A stretch of DNA of 56,394 nt from an uncultured Bacteroidota bacterium (GCA_902606525.1 CACLGW010000003.1:17501-73894), one strand, 5' to 3'. Shown: positions 9,823-18,571, counted from the stretch's first letter. Notes: generated by a model not told the origin, from the sequence alone. Numbers and translations: made by a program.

Positions 9823-10650
9823 ATGAAACTTTTAGATTCGCCTCACAAAAAAAAATCAGCTGGATTAACAGCTTTAACGGCAGTTCTATTAATAATATTA
9901 TTTTTTGTTTTAGGATTAACCTATTATGATCCTCCTGTTAGCTATGTTATGGAGGTAAATTTTGGAGCATTAACTCAAAGAAATAAAAACTTTCAATCAA
10001 AAATACCAGTTGAATCAAAAACCCAACCTTCAAGCACTAAAATTTCTAACAAGAAGCTAAATAAAAAAATTTTAAGCTCTGATGTCCTTACGGAAGAAAA
10101 ATCTACTTTTAAAGCACTTAAAAATAATGATATTAAAAAAGAAAATAAGCTTCCAATTGAAAATAAAGAGAATAAAAGGGAATCTAAACCAGTTAATAAA
10201 AAACCTAAAATTTCAGAAACAACTAAAAATATAGTTTCTAATTTTTTAAAAAACAGTAAAGAAATTAATCATAAAGAAAGTGAAGAAAATGTTGGTATTA
10301 AACCAGATCAAGGAAAAATAAAAGGTGATCCTTACTCAAGAAGTTATTATGACAGTAATGGTAATAATGAAATAGAAAATAATTATGGTTTAAACGGTAG
10401 AACTTTAGAATCTAATGGGAAAGTTGTTCAAGATTGTAACCAAGAGGGTACAGTTGTCGTCAGAATTACTGTAAATAAAAAAGGAAATGTTATTTACGCA
10501 GAGCCTGGAGTAAAGGGTAGCACTAATACCCATCCTTGCTTGATGTCACCAGCAAAAAAAACAGCTTTATTACACAAATGGCTTCATGATGACAAAGCAC
10601 CTGAACAACAGACAGGTTTTATTTTAATTAAATTTAAATTAGGAGAATAA
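9823..10650 (+). CDS. TonB-like energy transducer
   Basis: This is probably the periplasm-spanning arm of the ExbB/ExbD system (275 aa). It has one N-terminal membrane helix at about 14-34, a long Lys/Asn/Glu-rich disordered stretch (about 60-175) and a C-terminal domain from about 195 with GTVVVRITVNKKGNV, typical of the TonB C-terminal fold. Two cysteines flank the domain core. The linker is Lys/Glu-rich rather than the Pro-rich type of E. coli TonB, which is common in Flavobacteriia. It sits eight bases after exbD and three before folC, so all four genes probably form one transcript. Confidence 0.75.
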   Translation: MKLLDSPHKKKSAGLTALTAVLLIILFFVLGLTYYDPPVSYVMEVNFGALTQRNKNFQSKIPVESKTQPSSTKISNKKLNKKILSSDVLTEEKSTFKALKNNDIKKENKLPIENKENKRESKPVNKKPKISETTKNIVSNFLKNSKEINHKESEENVGIKPDQGKIKGDPYSRSYYDSNGNNEIENNYGLNGRTLESNGKVVQDCNQEGTVVVRITVNKKGNVIYAEPGVKGSTNTHPCLMSPAKKTALLHKWLHDDKAPEQQTGFILIKFKLGE

Positions 10651-10653
10651 CTA

Positions 10654-11880
10654 TTGAGTACTTACCAAAAGACTTTAGATTGGATGTTTTCAAAGCTTCC
10701 AATGTACCAAAGAAAAGGAGCTTCAGCTTATAGATCAAGTTTGGACGGAATAAAAAAGCTTGATCTACTCCTTGGTGAGCCTCATAAAGAATTTAAGAGT
10801 ATTCATATCGCAGGTACTAATGGAAAAGGTTCTACTGCTCATATGATGGCATCTGTTTTAATGACAGCAGGATATAAGACAGGACTTTACACATCACCTC
10901 ATCTTTTAGATTTTAGAGAAAGAGTCAAGGTAGATGGAATTGAAATTTCAAAAAAAGAAGTAGTAGAATTTATTGATATACATAAGGAATATTTTGAGAA
11001 GGAGAGATTATCATTTTTTGAGATGAGTGTAGGTTTAGCATTTTGGTACTTTAAAAAAACACAAGTTGATTTTGCAATTATTGAGGTAGGTTTAGGAGGA
11101 AGATTAGATGCTACTAACATTATTACACCTAAGCTTTCTTTAATTACCAATATTGGTCTTGATCACACGCAATTTTTAGGAGATAATCATGCAGATATTG
11201 CTCGAGAAAAGGCAGGGATAATTAAAGACAGAGTCCCTGTCGTAATAGGAAATAAAGACAAAAGGACTCAAGATGTTTTTATCGAGGTAGCTAAAATCCA
11301 CAATTCACCAATTTATTTTGCTCAAGACTCTAAATTTAATTTCAGTTCTGATCTAAAGGGGAGTTATCAGATTAAGAATATTCAAATAGTTGTTTCAGCC
11401 TTAAGTCATTTGCCCCAAATTCAATTAGAAAAAAATGTAATAAAAGAAGGTTTATCCAATGTTGTTGCTAATACAGGGCTGATGGGTAGATGGCAAACTA
11501 TAAACCTATCACCAAAAGTAATTTTAGATGTTGCTCACAACAAAGAAGGATTAACTTTTATAAAAAATCAATTAAAGCATTTAGTTTATAAAAAATTGCA
11601 TCTGGTGATGGGTTTTGTTAAAGGGAGAAATATAAAAGAATTGTTAGCTCTTTTTCCAAAAGATGCCTATTATTATTTGGGAAGTCCCAAATTGGAAAGA
11701 TCAATTTCATTGACTGAGTTAAAAAAGGAATTTAAAGATTCATCTTTACAGATTTCATTTGGTGATACTATTTTAAAAGTATATAAAATGGCATTTTCAA
11801 GAGCAAAATCTGAAGATCTGATTTTGGTTCTTGGAAGTACTTTTGTAGTTGCAGAAGTTTTGCAAAACTTAAAAAAATAA
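10654..11880 (+). CDS. folC: Folylpolyglutamate synthase / dihydrofolate synthase
   Basis: This Mur-ligase-family enzyme adds L-glutamate to dihydropteroate and then to folates in an ATP-dependent reaction in the cytoplasm. The P-loop GTNGKGS is at 54-60. Further family marks are YTSPHLLDFRER, EVGLGGRLDATN and a late ILDVAHNKEG. At 408 aa it is full length. The start is a TTG preceded by AGGAGA (10641-10646), a rare good Shine-Dalgarno for this window that supports the choice. It is the last gene of the exbB-exbD-tonB run, an arrangement with no obvious functional link. Confidence 0.93.
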   Translation: MSTYQKTLDWMFSKLPMYQRKGASAYRSSLDGIKKLDLLLGEPHKEFKSIHIAGTNGKGSTAHMMASVLMTAGYKTGLYTSPHLLDFRERVKVDGIEISKKEVVEFIDIHKEYFEKERLSFFEMSVGLAFWYFKKTQVDFAIIEVGLGGRLDATNIITPKLSLITNIGLDHTQFLGDNHADIAREKAGIIKDRVPVVIGNKDKRTQDVFIEVAKIHNSPIYFAQDSKFNFSSDLKGSYQIKNIQIVVSALSHLPQIQLEKNVIKEGLSNVVANTGLMGRWQTINLSPKVILDVAHNKEGLTFIKNQLKHLVYKKLHLVMGFVKGRNIKELLALFPKDAYYYLGSPKLERSISLTELKKEFKDSSLQISFGDTILKVYKMAFSRAKSEDLILVLGSTFVVAEVLQNLKK

Positions 11881-11905
11881 AATTTCAAACAAAATATAAA
11901 TACTA

Positions 11906-11939
11906 TTGGTATAAAATCACTGTTTTAATTATATCTTAG
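11906..11939 (+). promoter_or_regulatory. Candidate tRNA-Val promoter
   Basis: TTGG (11906-11909) and TATCTTAG (11932-11939, one mismatch to TAnnTTTG) are separated by 22 bases and end 21 bases before the tRNA. It resembles a Bacteroidota housekeeping promoter but both boxes are imperfect. Confidence 0.3.
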
Positions 11940-11960
11940 CTCACCAAAAAAACCTTTAAA

Positions 11961-12035
11961 GGGCGCTTAGCTCAGTTGGTTCAGAGCATCTCGTTTACAC
12001 CGAGGGGGTCGGGGGTTCGAATCCCTCAGCGCCCA
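11961..12035 (+). tRNA. tRNA-Val (TAC anticodon)
   Basis: A full cloverleaf is visible. The acceptor stem GGGCGCT pairs with AGCGCCC, followed by discriminator A. The D-arm is GCTC...GAGC. The anticodon stem TCTCG/CGAGG encloses loop TTTACAC, giving anticodon TAC. The T-arm is GGGGGTTCGAATCCC-like. The CCA end is not encoded. Confidence 0.96.
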
Positions 12036-12040
12036 CTTTT

Positions 12041-12072
12041 AACCCTCAATTTTTAGTTGGGGGTTTTTTTTG
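12041..12072 (+). terminator. Intrinsic terminator after tRNA-Val
   Basis: The inverted repeat AACCCTCAA / TTGGGGGTT (nine pairs, one G-T) around a short AT loop is followed by a run of T. It lies six bases past the tRNA and terminates its transcript. Confidence 0.8.
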
Positions 12073-12310
12073 AAAAAGATTTTAGCGTTGAAATTTTAAA
12101 TGCTAGAAGTGATACTATTAATTCTGGTATTTAAAATTTACATTATTGCAAACTAACTTAAAAGGTAATTTTATTTTTTTCATATTATGTTTATCAAAAT
12201 ATAAAAACTTATAATTTACTTCACTATTTAGTTTACTTATCCTAAAAACAATTAGGTATTTTTATAAGACTTGTAATTTGCCAATCTCTCTTTGATTTTA
12301 AATCTTTAAA

Positions 12311-12760
12311 TTGAAGAAAATTATATACATGTTAAAGTTCGGAACAACAGATCGTTTTTCTTTTTTAGCCACAGGATTCTTTTATTTTGCAACTCTTCTT
12401 GTTGGATACTATTTCATTAATAAAGGAGATAAATCAAAACAAATAAATCACAAAAACCAGAAAATGCTAGTCCATCTAGTATTGATTAAGTTTAAGCATG
12501 AAACTAGTAATGTTGATTTCCAAAAAATTACTGATGCAGCATATAGCCTTCAGAGAATTCCGAGAGTTGAAAATTTAAACTATGGGAGCAACGTTTCTCC
12601 AGAAGGTTTTAATGATGGCTATTCTCATAGTTTAACCATGAAATTTGCTACTTCTGAAGATAGAGACAGTATTTATTTGCCACATCCTATTCACCAAAAT
12701 TTTGTGAAACTATTACTCCCAAACACCGAGTCTGTATTGGTATATGACTTTTGGGAATAG
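12311..12760 (+). CDS. Membrane-anchored Dabb (stress-responsive barrel) domain protein
   Basis: The C-terminal 100 residues match the dimeric alpha/beta-barrel Dabb fold: MLVHLVLIKFKHET at about 51-64, then YGSNVSPEGFNDGYSHSLTM and the closing HPIHQNFVKLL...VYDFWE. Family members include stress-induced proteins and small-molecule enzymes, so a precise reaction cannot be named. Residues about 16-38 form one membrane helix, so the domain is probably tethered to the inner membrane. The start is a TTG; an in-frame ATG lies six codons later. The 239 bases between the tRNA terminator and this gene hold nothing recognisable. It converges on the next gene with one base between stops. Confidence 0.75.
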   Translation: MKKIIYMLKFGTTDRFSFLATGFFYFATLLVGYYFINKGDKSKQINHKNQKMLVHLVLIKFKHETSNVDFQKITDAAYSLQRIPRVENLNYGSNVSPEGFNDGYSHSLTMKFATSEDRDSIYLPHPIHQNFVKLLLPNTESVLVYDFWE

Positions 12761-12761
12761 A

Positions 12762-13538
12762 TCATCCTCCAATAAGTTTTTGAATTTTATTTTGCTCTTC
12801 CTTTGCTAAATCTGAATCAACTAGAATACGACCACTGTGCTCATCGGTAATTATTTTGTTTCTAGAAGCAATTTCAAGTTGCACTTGGGGAGGAATTGAA
12901 AAGTAAGATCCACCTGATGCTCCTCGTTCAACAGAAACTATTGCAAGACCATTTTTAACACTTGCGCGAATGCGTTTATATGATGTAATTAAGTATTCCT
13001 CAATCTCTTTTTCAAATTCTGCAGATTTTTTTTGAAGTAAGTCTTCCTCTTTGTGAGTTTCTTTAAGAATCGCTTCGAGTTCACTTTTCTTTGACTTTAA
13101 GTGAGCATTACGCTCATCAAGTTTTTCAGTAACAGAAGTTAAGCTTTCATTTTTTTGTTCTATTCCAATTTTTAACTCTTTAATTTTTTTCTCTGCTAAT
13201 TGAGATTCTAAATCTTGATATTCTTGTTCCTTAACAATAGAGTTATATTCTCTATTGTTTCGAACATTTTTTAATTTTTCCTCGTACTTTTTAAGTAGCT
13301 CTTTGGAGTTTTCAATAATAAGCTTTTGTTCAGAAATTCTTTTCTCACTTTCTTCAATATCTGTTTTGATTTTATCTGAACTGGATTTTAATATTGCGAT
13401 TTCATTGTCTAAGTCTTCCACTTCAAGTGGGAGTTCCCCCCTTAAATTTACAATTTCATCAATTCTTGAATCAATTAATTGGAGATCATAGAGAGCTCTT
13501 AATTTATTTTCTACAGTTTTTTCAGTTTTTTTTGCCAT
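12762..13538 (-). CDS. Coiled-coil protein of the C4 zinc-ribbon (DUF164-like) family, cysteines lost
   Basis: This 258 aa protein is almost entirely a charged antiparallel coiled coil (about 5-185: long Glu/Lys-rich heptads with KNVRNNREYNSIVKE). It ends with a small domain, VERGASGGSYFSIPPQVQLEI then DEHSGRILVDSDLA. In related proteins the end carries two CxxC pairs forming a zinc ribbon, but no cysteine is present here. The cellular role is unknown. Family members are suggested to act as nucleic-acid or protein adaptors. It directly follows the Nif3-like gene (two-base gap) in the same operon, a pairing common in Bacteroidota. Confidence 0.8.
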   Translation of the reverse strand: MAKKTEKTVENKLRALYDLQLIDSRIDEIVNLRGELPLEVEDLDNEIAILKSSSDKIKTDIEESEKRISEQKLIIENSKELLKKYEEKLKNVRNNREYNSIVKEQEYQDLESQLAEKKIKELKIGIEQKNESLTSVTEKLDERNAHLKSKKSELEAILKETHKEEDLLQKKSAEFEKEIEEYLITSYKRIRASVKNGLAIVSVERGASGGSYFSIPPQVQLEIASRNKIITDEHSGRILVDSDLAKEEQNKIQKLIGG

Positions 13539-13540
13539 AG

Positions 13541-14635
13541 TTAAAAATAATTAACAGGATTTGTATTAGTTCGTGATAAAACGAATGCAAAACTAGGCAA
13601 TTTTTTGGTAAGATAATCAAATATCAAATTTTTGATATATTGCTCACTTTCATAATGCCCTACATCGACCAGTAGAAGGTTGTTTTCTCCTTGATAAAAC
13701 TGATGGTATTTTAAATCTGCTGTAATAAAGGCATCGGCTCCTTGATTGATGGCGTCGTTAATGGCAAAGCTTCCTGAGCCACCTAATACAGCTACTTTTT
13801 TAATTTTTTTATTAGGAGGAGGACTGTAACGAATGGCCTCTGAATTTAATTGTATTTTTACAAATTTTAGAAAATTTGAAAAATCCATCTCTCTTTCTAA
13901 GTAACCAATACGACCCATTCCTACTTCAGAAAAAGAATTCATCAATGAATAAATTTCATAGGCTACGGTTTCATATGGGTGGGTCTCACGAATAGCTTTT
14001 TGCACGTCCTGAAATAGATGAGATTCAAATACAACATTTATTTGAACTTCTTTTAAAGAGATTTTTTCGGATGGTTTACCATGGTGTGGATTACTTTTTT
14101 CCATTCCCAAAAAACGACCAGTCCCTTCCAAAACAAAACTACACTCTGTATAATTGGCTAAATTACCAGCACCAGCCTTATGAAGTGCGTCTAAAATTTT
14201 TTCAGTATGAATTTCAGGGGTATAAACAACAAGCTTTTTAAGGTTATCTTTTTTAGCTATTAGAACTTGAGAGTTTCTGATTTTCAGACGCTCACATAAT
14301 ACCTTATTAACACCTTCTGGGTGGTTATCTAAACGAGTATGGAGTGAAATAACTGAAATCTTATTTTCTATTGCCTTTATGGCGACTCTTTCTACATAAT
14401 TAGAACCTGTTATTTTTTTAAGACCTGAAAAAATGATTGGATGAAAGCATAAAATTACGTTACAGTTCTTTTCAATTGCTTCTTCGACTACATCTTCTGT
14501 GCAATCTAAGGTAATAATTACACCAGAACACTTAGTGTCCTTACCACCGATTAAAAGGCCAACATTATCAAAGTCTTCAGCGTATGCAGTTGGTGCCCAC
14601 TTTTCCAAGATGTTTAGAAGTTCTTTTACGATCAT
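13541..14635 (-). CDS. Nif3-like dinuclear metal centre protein
   Basis: This belongs to the Nif3/YbgI/GTP-cyclohydrolase-1-type-2 family of hexameric toroids with two metals per subunit (364 aa). Likely metal ligands are H65 in CFHPIIFSG, H99 and D103 in LHTRLDNHP, and a C-terminal His/Glu in DVGHYESE. At 364 aa it carries the middle CutA-like insert found in the longer YqfO-type members. The physiological reaction is not established for the family. It is transcribed with the coiled-coil gene and is divergent from lpxK. Confidence 0.9.
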   Translation of the reverse strand: MIVKELLNILEKWAPTAYAEDFDNVGLLIGGKDTKCSGVIITLDCTEDVVEEAIEKNCNVILCFHPIIFSGLKKITGSNYVERVAIKAIENKISVISLHTRLDNHPEGVNKVLCERLKIRNSQVLIAKKDNLKKLVVYTPEIHTEKILDALHKAGAGNLANYTECSFVLEGTGRFLGMEKSNPHHGKPSEKISLKEVQINVVFESHLFQDVQKAIRETHPYETVAYEIYSLMNSFSEVGMGRIGYLEREMDFSNFLKFVKIQLNSEAIRYSPPPNKKIKKVAVLGGSGSFAINDAINQGADAFITADLKYHQFYQGENNLLLVDVGHYESEQYIKNLIFDYLTKKLPSFAFVLSRTNTNPVNYF

Positions 14636-14671
14636 AAGGCATATAAAAAAACAAATATAATATATATCTTC

Positions 14672-15694
14672 ATGGGCATGAAAATGTTAACCCAATTGTT
14701 GCTTCCCTTAGCTCAGATTTATGGGGGAATTACAGCTTTAAGAAATCTTTTTTTTGATTGGGGAATATTAAAATCTAGCTTAATAAAAGTCCCAAGTATC
14801 GGTGTTGGAAATCTTAGTGTTGGCGGCACAGGAAAATCTGTTTTAATTGACTATCTGATTTATTTTTTTAAAGAAGAAAACAATGTTATGGTTATAAGTA
14901 GGGGCTACAAAAGAAAAACTAAAGGGGTTATTGTAGCATCTGAAAATTGTACAGTTGATACAATAGGAGATGAACCCTACCAATTTTTTAAAAAACACAA
15001 ACAAATAAATATAGTGGTTTCGGAAAAACGTAAACTTGGATTGAAAAAAATCAATCAATTGAGCATCCAACCAGATATTCTTTTGCTGGATGATATTATG
15101 CAACACCGTTATATTCGTCCCCAAAAAATGATTTTAACTACAACTTACAAGAAGCCATATTTTAATGATTTCCTAATACCTCAAGGAAGCTTAAGAGAGA
15201 ATAAATCTGGAATAAAAAGAGCACAAATTATTGTGGTAACTAAATGCCCTCTGGATCTAAGTGTTTTTGAACAAGAAAAAATTAAAAATAAAATAAAGCC
15301 TCTACCTTATCAATATGTTTTTTTTTCAAAAATTGAATATTCAAAAAAAATCATAAATAATAAAAATGAAAAGTTTCTCAAATCACTAAAGACTAAATTT
15401 TTATTAATTACAGGAGTTGCAAATCCAAAACCATTAATTGAGTTTTTAGAAGAAGAAAAATTCAAATTTGAACATTTAAAATTTTCAAATCATCATCAAT
15501 ATTGTCTTGTGGAAATTGAAAAAATCAAGGTTAAAAATAAATTAATTCTTACAACTGAAAAGGACTTTTGGAAATTAGAACCTTATTTTAATTCAAATAT
15601 CCTTTATTATTTACCAATAAAAATGAGTTTTTTTAATAATTCTGAAACCCAAAGGTTTCATAAATTAATCAATTCTACTTTAGCTAAGAATTAG
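14672..15694 (+). CDS. lpxK: Tetraacyldisaccharide 4'-kinase
   Basis: This inner-membrane kinase phosphorylates the 4' position of the lipid A precursor. It has an N-terminal membrane-associating helix (about 1-30), the P-loop GVGNLSVGGTGKS at 44-56 and the family motif LLLDDIMQHRYIRP at about 136-149 (usually DDxxQHR). The length of 340 aa is normal. Two ATGs, at 14672 and 14678, are possible starts. It converges with lipA, and the two stop codons overlap by a few bases. Its presence confirms a lipopolysaccharide-making, Gram-negative cell. Confidence 0.92.
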   Translation: MGMKMLTQLLLPLAQIYGGITALRNLFFDWGILKSSLIKVPSIGVGNLSVGGTGKSVLIDYLIYFFKEENNVMVISRGYKRKTKGVIVASENCTVDTIGDEPYQFFKKHKQINIVVSEKRKLGLKKINQLSIQPDILLLDDIMQHRYIRPQKMILTTTYKKPYFNDFLIPQGSLRENKSGIKRAQIIVVTKCPLDLSVFEQEKIKNKIKPLPYQYVFFSKIEYSKKIINNKNEKFLKSLKTKFLLITGVANPKPLIEFLEEEKFKFEHLKFSNHHQYCLVEIEKIKVKNKLILTTEKDFWKLEPYFNSNILYYLPIKMSFFNNSETQRFHKLINSTLAKN

Positions 15695-16569
15695 GCTATA
15701 TGCTTATGAGCTTTATAAGAAGATCGAACAAGTGGGCCGCTTTCAACATGAATAAATCCAAGTTCTAAAGCATAAATTTCATATTTTTTAAACTGCTCTG
15801 GAGTAATAAAAGATTGAACAGGTAAGTGTTTTTTACTAGGCTGTAAATATTGACCGATGGTCACCACATCAACCTTATGTTGCCTAAGATCTCTCAAGGT
15901 TTCAAGCACTTCATTTTCTTCTTCACCAAGGCCCAGCATAATTCCAGATTTGGTTCTTTTGATTCCTTGATTTTTTAAGTAAAGTAATACTTCTAAACTG
16001 GTCTTATATTTGGCTTGTACACGAACCTTTCTAGTCAATCTTTTGACGGTTTCGACATTATGCGAAACAACTTCAGGAGCAACTTCGATAATACGATCAA
16101 TATTACGATGATTACCCTGAAAATCAGGTATTAAGGTTTCTAGGGTTGTAGAAGGGTTTATTCGTCGAATAGCATTTACGGTTTCAGCCCATATAATAGA
16201 TCCCATATCCTTTAAATCGTCTCGATCCACAGAGGTTATAACTGCATGTTTGATTTTCATGATCTTGATAGAATTTGCTACTTTTTCTGGTTCAGCCCAA
16301 TCCACTGCCGAGGGTCGTCCAGTCTGCACCCCACAAAAGGCACATGATCGTGTACATATGTTTCCTAAAATCATAAAAGTGGCAGTCCCTTCTGCCCAAC
16401 ATTCTCCCATATTGGGACAACTTCCAGAAGTACAAATAGTATTGAGTTTGTAATTTTCAACCAGACCCCTGAGTTCAGTATATTTTTTCCCTGTAGGTAA
16501 TTTTACACGAATCCAATCAGGTTTTTTTTTATGATTTACTTTTTCTTCTTGAAGAACCTCCATCATCAA
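15691..16569 (-). CDS. lipA: Lipoyl synthase
   Basis: This radical-SAM enzyme inserts two sulfurs into octanoyl-lipoyl domains of 2-oxoacid dehydrogenases and the glycine cleavage system. The auxiliary 4Fe-4S cluster cysteines are C46, C51 and C57 (CTSGSCPNMGEC). The radical-SAM set is C72, C76 and C79 (CTRSCAFC). The C-terminal serine region RSSYKAHKHIA is present. At 292 aa it is full length. It is the last gene of the DUF456 to lipA minus-strand run, 26 bases after the transporter gene. Confidence 0.97.
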   Translation of the reverse strand: MMMEVLQEEKVNHKKKPDWIRVKLPTGKKYTELRGLVENYKLNTICTSGSCPNMGECWAEGTATFMILGNICTRSCAFCGVQTGRPSAVDWAEPEKVANSIKIMKIKHAVITSVDRDDLKDMGSIIWAETVNAIRRINPSTTLETLIPDFQGNHRNIDRIIEVAPEVVSHNVETVKRLTRKVRVQAKYKTSLEVLLYLKNQGIKRTKSGIMLGLGEEENEVLETLRDLRQHKVDVVTIGQYLQPSKKHLPVQSFITPEQFKKYEIYALELGFIHVESGPLVRSSYKAHKHIA

Positions 16570-16595
16570 TCATTTTTACAAAGATAAGTCATTGA

Positions 16596-17807
16596 CTAAA
16601 GATTAAAAAGATAAAAGAGTGTAAAACTTGTTAAAAAGATTAAACTAGTAACACTTAAAAGTCGAAGACCACTCTTTGGCTTATATTTTAAAGGCATTTG
16701 ATCGCTTATGACCAAGCGGAAATTTAAAAATGCATATAATGGTGCGGTTATAAACGAAAGAACTGTTGCAATTTGAACTAGTTGGCCCATTTCCGAAAGA
16801 AGGAAAACAAAAATACATCCAGTCCCCAGCCCTAAAATAATTAACCAAGGCAGATAATATGATTTTTCTTTTTTAAGTAAAAGTTGTATTGTTTTTGACA
16901 TTGCTCGGGGTGATGCATCAAGGGTAGTAATTGTAGTGCTTAGCATTGTAGAAAAAGCCGCTACAGCAATTAAACCGTAAGCCGCGTCACCTAAGCTAGA
17001 TGTATAAAGTTGAATTAGCTGACCAGCAAAAGCACCACCCTGATTAGAAAATTCCATACCGGTTCCAAACATAACTAGTGATCCTAAACCTACGAAACAA
17101 AGTGCAAGAAAAGTAGTTGCAACATATCCTACATTAAAGTCAAATAGGCTTTCAGAGATTGAAGATTTTCTATGTTGAGTTTTATTTTTTTCAAGAGTCC
17201 AAATGGAATGCCATATTGAAATATCAAGTGGAGCAGGCATCCATCCTAAAAATGCAATCAAAAAAAGTAAACCACTGCCTTCGGGAAAAACTTGTTTGAA
17301 TGGGGGACTTTCGTTATTTAAAAAAGCAACCCCAACTGCTAGTACACTACTAATGGCCAAGCAAACCATGATAACTTTAACAAACTTATCTAGCCATTGG
17401 TATCTTCCCAAAATTAATATAATACTACAAAAAAGGGTAATGACGACACTCCAAATAATAATATCATCAGTTATACCAAATAGATTTGAAGCCAAACCAG
17501 CAGTTACAACAGTAACTGCACTTTGAATGGTAAACATTGTACCTAGGTTAACAAAAAAGTATGCCCATAGATAACCTTTGCCTAGTTTAAAATATCCATC
17601 TAGAAGTGTCTCGCCCGTGGCTTGAGCATAACGAGGGCCGTATTGAAAAAAAGGATATTTAAACAAGTTAATTAATAGAAGCGCCCAAAGTAGTCCCCAA
17701 CCATAATCAGCTCCAGCTCTTGTCGATTGAACCAAATGAGATACCCCGATTGCCGCACCTGCAAAAAGGAGTCCAGGTCCAAGCTTTGATAAATTAATTC
17801 TTTTCAC
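16596..17807 (-). CDS. NRAMP-like transporter with altered metal site
   Basis: This is an 11-TM transporter of 403 aa. The opening GPGLLFAGAAIG...STRAGADYGW aligns with the start of NRAMP divalent-metal transporters. However, the TM1 metal motif DPGN reads GVSH (21-24), and the TM6 motif MPH reads MPAP (190-193), so only the TM6 methionine of the canonical site is kept. Substrate therefore cannot be assumed to be Mn2+ or Fe2+. The gene overlaps the end of the ECF sigma gene by 14 bases, so translation is coupled and regulation may be shared. Confidence 0.8.
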   Translation of the reverse strand: MKRINLSKLGPGLLFAGAAIGVSHLVQSTRAGADYGWGLLWALLLINLFKYPFFQYGPRYAQATGETLLDGYFKLGKGYLWAYFFVNLGTMFTIQSAVTVVTAGLASNLFGITDDIIIWSVVITLFCSIILILGRYQWLDKFVKVIMVCLAISSVLAVGVAFLNNESPPFKQVFPEGSGLLFLIAFLGWMPAPLDISIWHSIWTLEKNKTQHRKSSISESLFDFNVGYVATTFLALCFVGLGSLVMFGTGMEFSNQGGAFAGQLIQLYTSSLGDAAYGLIAVAAFSTMLSTTITTLDASPRAMSKTIQLLLKKEKSYYLPWLIILGLGTGCIFVFLLSEMGQLVQIATVLSFITAPLYAFLNFRLVISDQMPLKYKPKSGLRLLSVTSLIFLTSFTLFYLFNL

Positions 17808-18354
17808 TTTCTAATAAATTAGCTAGCATTTTTTTGGCTCTAAATAATTTAACACGAATTGTAGTAGGAGGTTCATTTAGTATTGTCTCTATTTCTTTTA
17901 AAGTTAAATCTTCAAAATATCTCATACGAAGAAGATTTCGGAACTCTTTTTTCATAGATTTAATATGATGTAATATATTATCAAGATTTTGATTCGAAAT
18001 CATAAGTTCCTCTGGTGATGGAGCAGTTCTTGAAAATTCGATAGTTTTTTCTTCTTCTACCTCTTGAGAGTTTTTTGTACGGAGCTTTGATTTTCGATAA
18101 CGGTCAGTGTGGTGATTTTTAGCGATAGTAATTAACCAAGAGCTAAAAGATAGTTTTTCATCAAAACGATCGAGTTGGTCAAAGGCTTTTGAAAAGGACT
18201 CTATCGCTAATTCTTCAGCTAAATTTGGATTTGAAGTTCTCTTGTACAAAAAAGAATATAATGGATTCCAATATGCATCAAAAATTAAATTGAAGGCATT
18301 CTGGTCTTGAGCTTTTGCCCTATGGATTAGATCAATTAAATCTTGAGATGCCAT
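17794..18354 (-). CDS. RNA polymerase ECF-type sigma-70 factor
   Basis: This is an extracytoplasmic-function sigma factor of 186 aa. Region 2 spans YWNPLYSFLYKRTSNPNLAE to SWLITIAKNHHTDRYRK. Region 4 ends with LRMRYFEDLTLKEIETIL and the recognition helix PPTTIRVKLFRAKK. The reading frame is open upstream to 18420, but the ATG at 18354 (MASQDLID) fits the family and starts 11 bases after the preceding small gene, so I chose it. No anti-sigma gene is recognisable next to it. The neighbours are a Cys-rich small membrane protein before it and the NRAMP-like transporter after it. Confidence 0.9.
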   Translation of the reverse strand: MASQDLIDLIHRAKAQDQNAFNLIFDAYWNPLYSFLYKRTSNPNLAEELAIESFSKAFDQLDRFDEKLSFSSWLITIAKNHHTDRYRKSKLRTKNSQEVEEEKTIEFSRTAPSPEELMISNQNLDNILHHIKSMKKEFRNLLRMRYFEDLTLKEIETILNEPPTTIRVKLFRAKKMLANLLESEKN

Positions 18355-18364
18355 TTTAGAGGAA

Positions 18365-18571
18365 TCAATTATTGAATGATACTGGATTTTTACACTCAGT
18401 TTCTTCTGGCATTTTACCACATAAACCGCAGGGTTTATTGTCTTTGTTCAAAAAGGGACTTTGACTTGCACACGTTCCTGCAAACTCTCCATCTTTTTTT
18501 GCCCAGATTTTGATTGCAATTCCAGCAAAAGCAATAGACAGTAGTATAAAAGTGATTATAAAAAGTTCCAT
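18365..18571 (-). CDS. Small Cys-rich membrane protein
   Basis: This 68 aa protein has one N-terminal membrane helix (about 2-22) followed by a soluble tail with four cysteines: GTCASQ, CGLCGK and ETEC. The build (helix, then GTC..., then clustered Cys) recalls NqrM/DUF539, which helps deliver iron to Na+-NQR, but the spacing differs and no nqr gene is in view, so this is only a resemblance. It lies directly upstream of the sigma-factor gene and could be a membrane-bound redox or metal partner of it. The function is unknown. Confidence 0.7.
   Translation of the reverse strand: MELFIITFILLSIAFAGIAIKIWAKKDGEFAGTCASQSPFLNKDNKPCGLCGKMPEETECKNPVSFNN

Noticed and set aside
17794-18420. Longer sigma factor starting at 18420
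   Set aside because: The extra 22 residues overlap the preceding small gene and do not resemble sigma-factor sequence. ATG at 18354 fits the family and the spacing.
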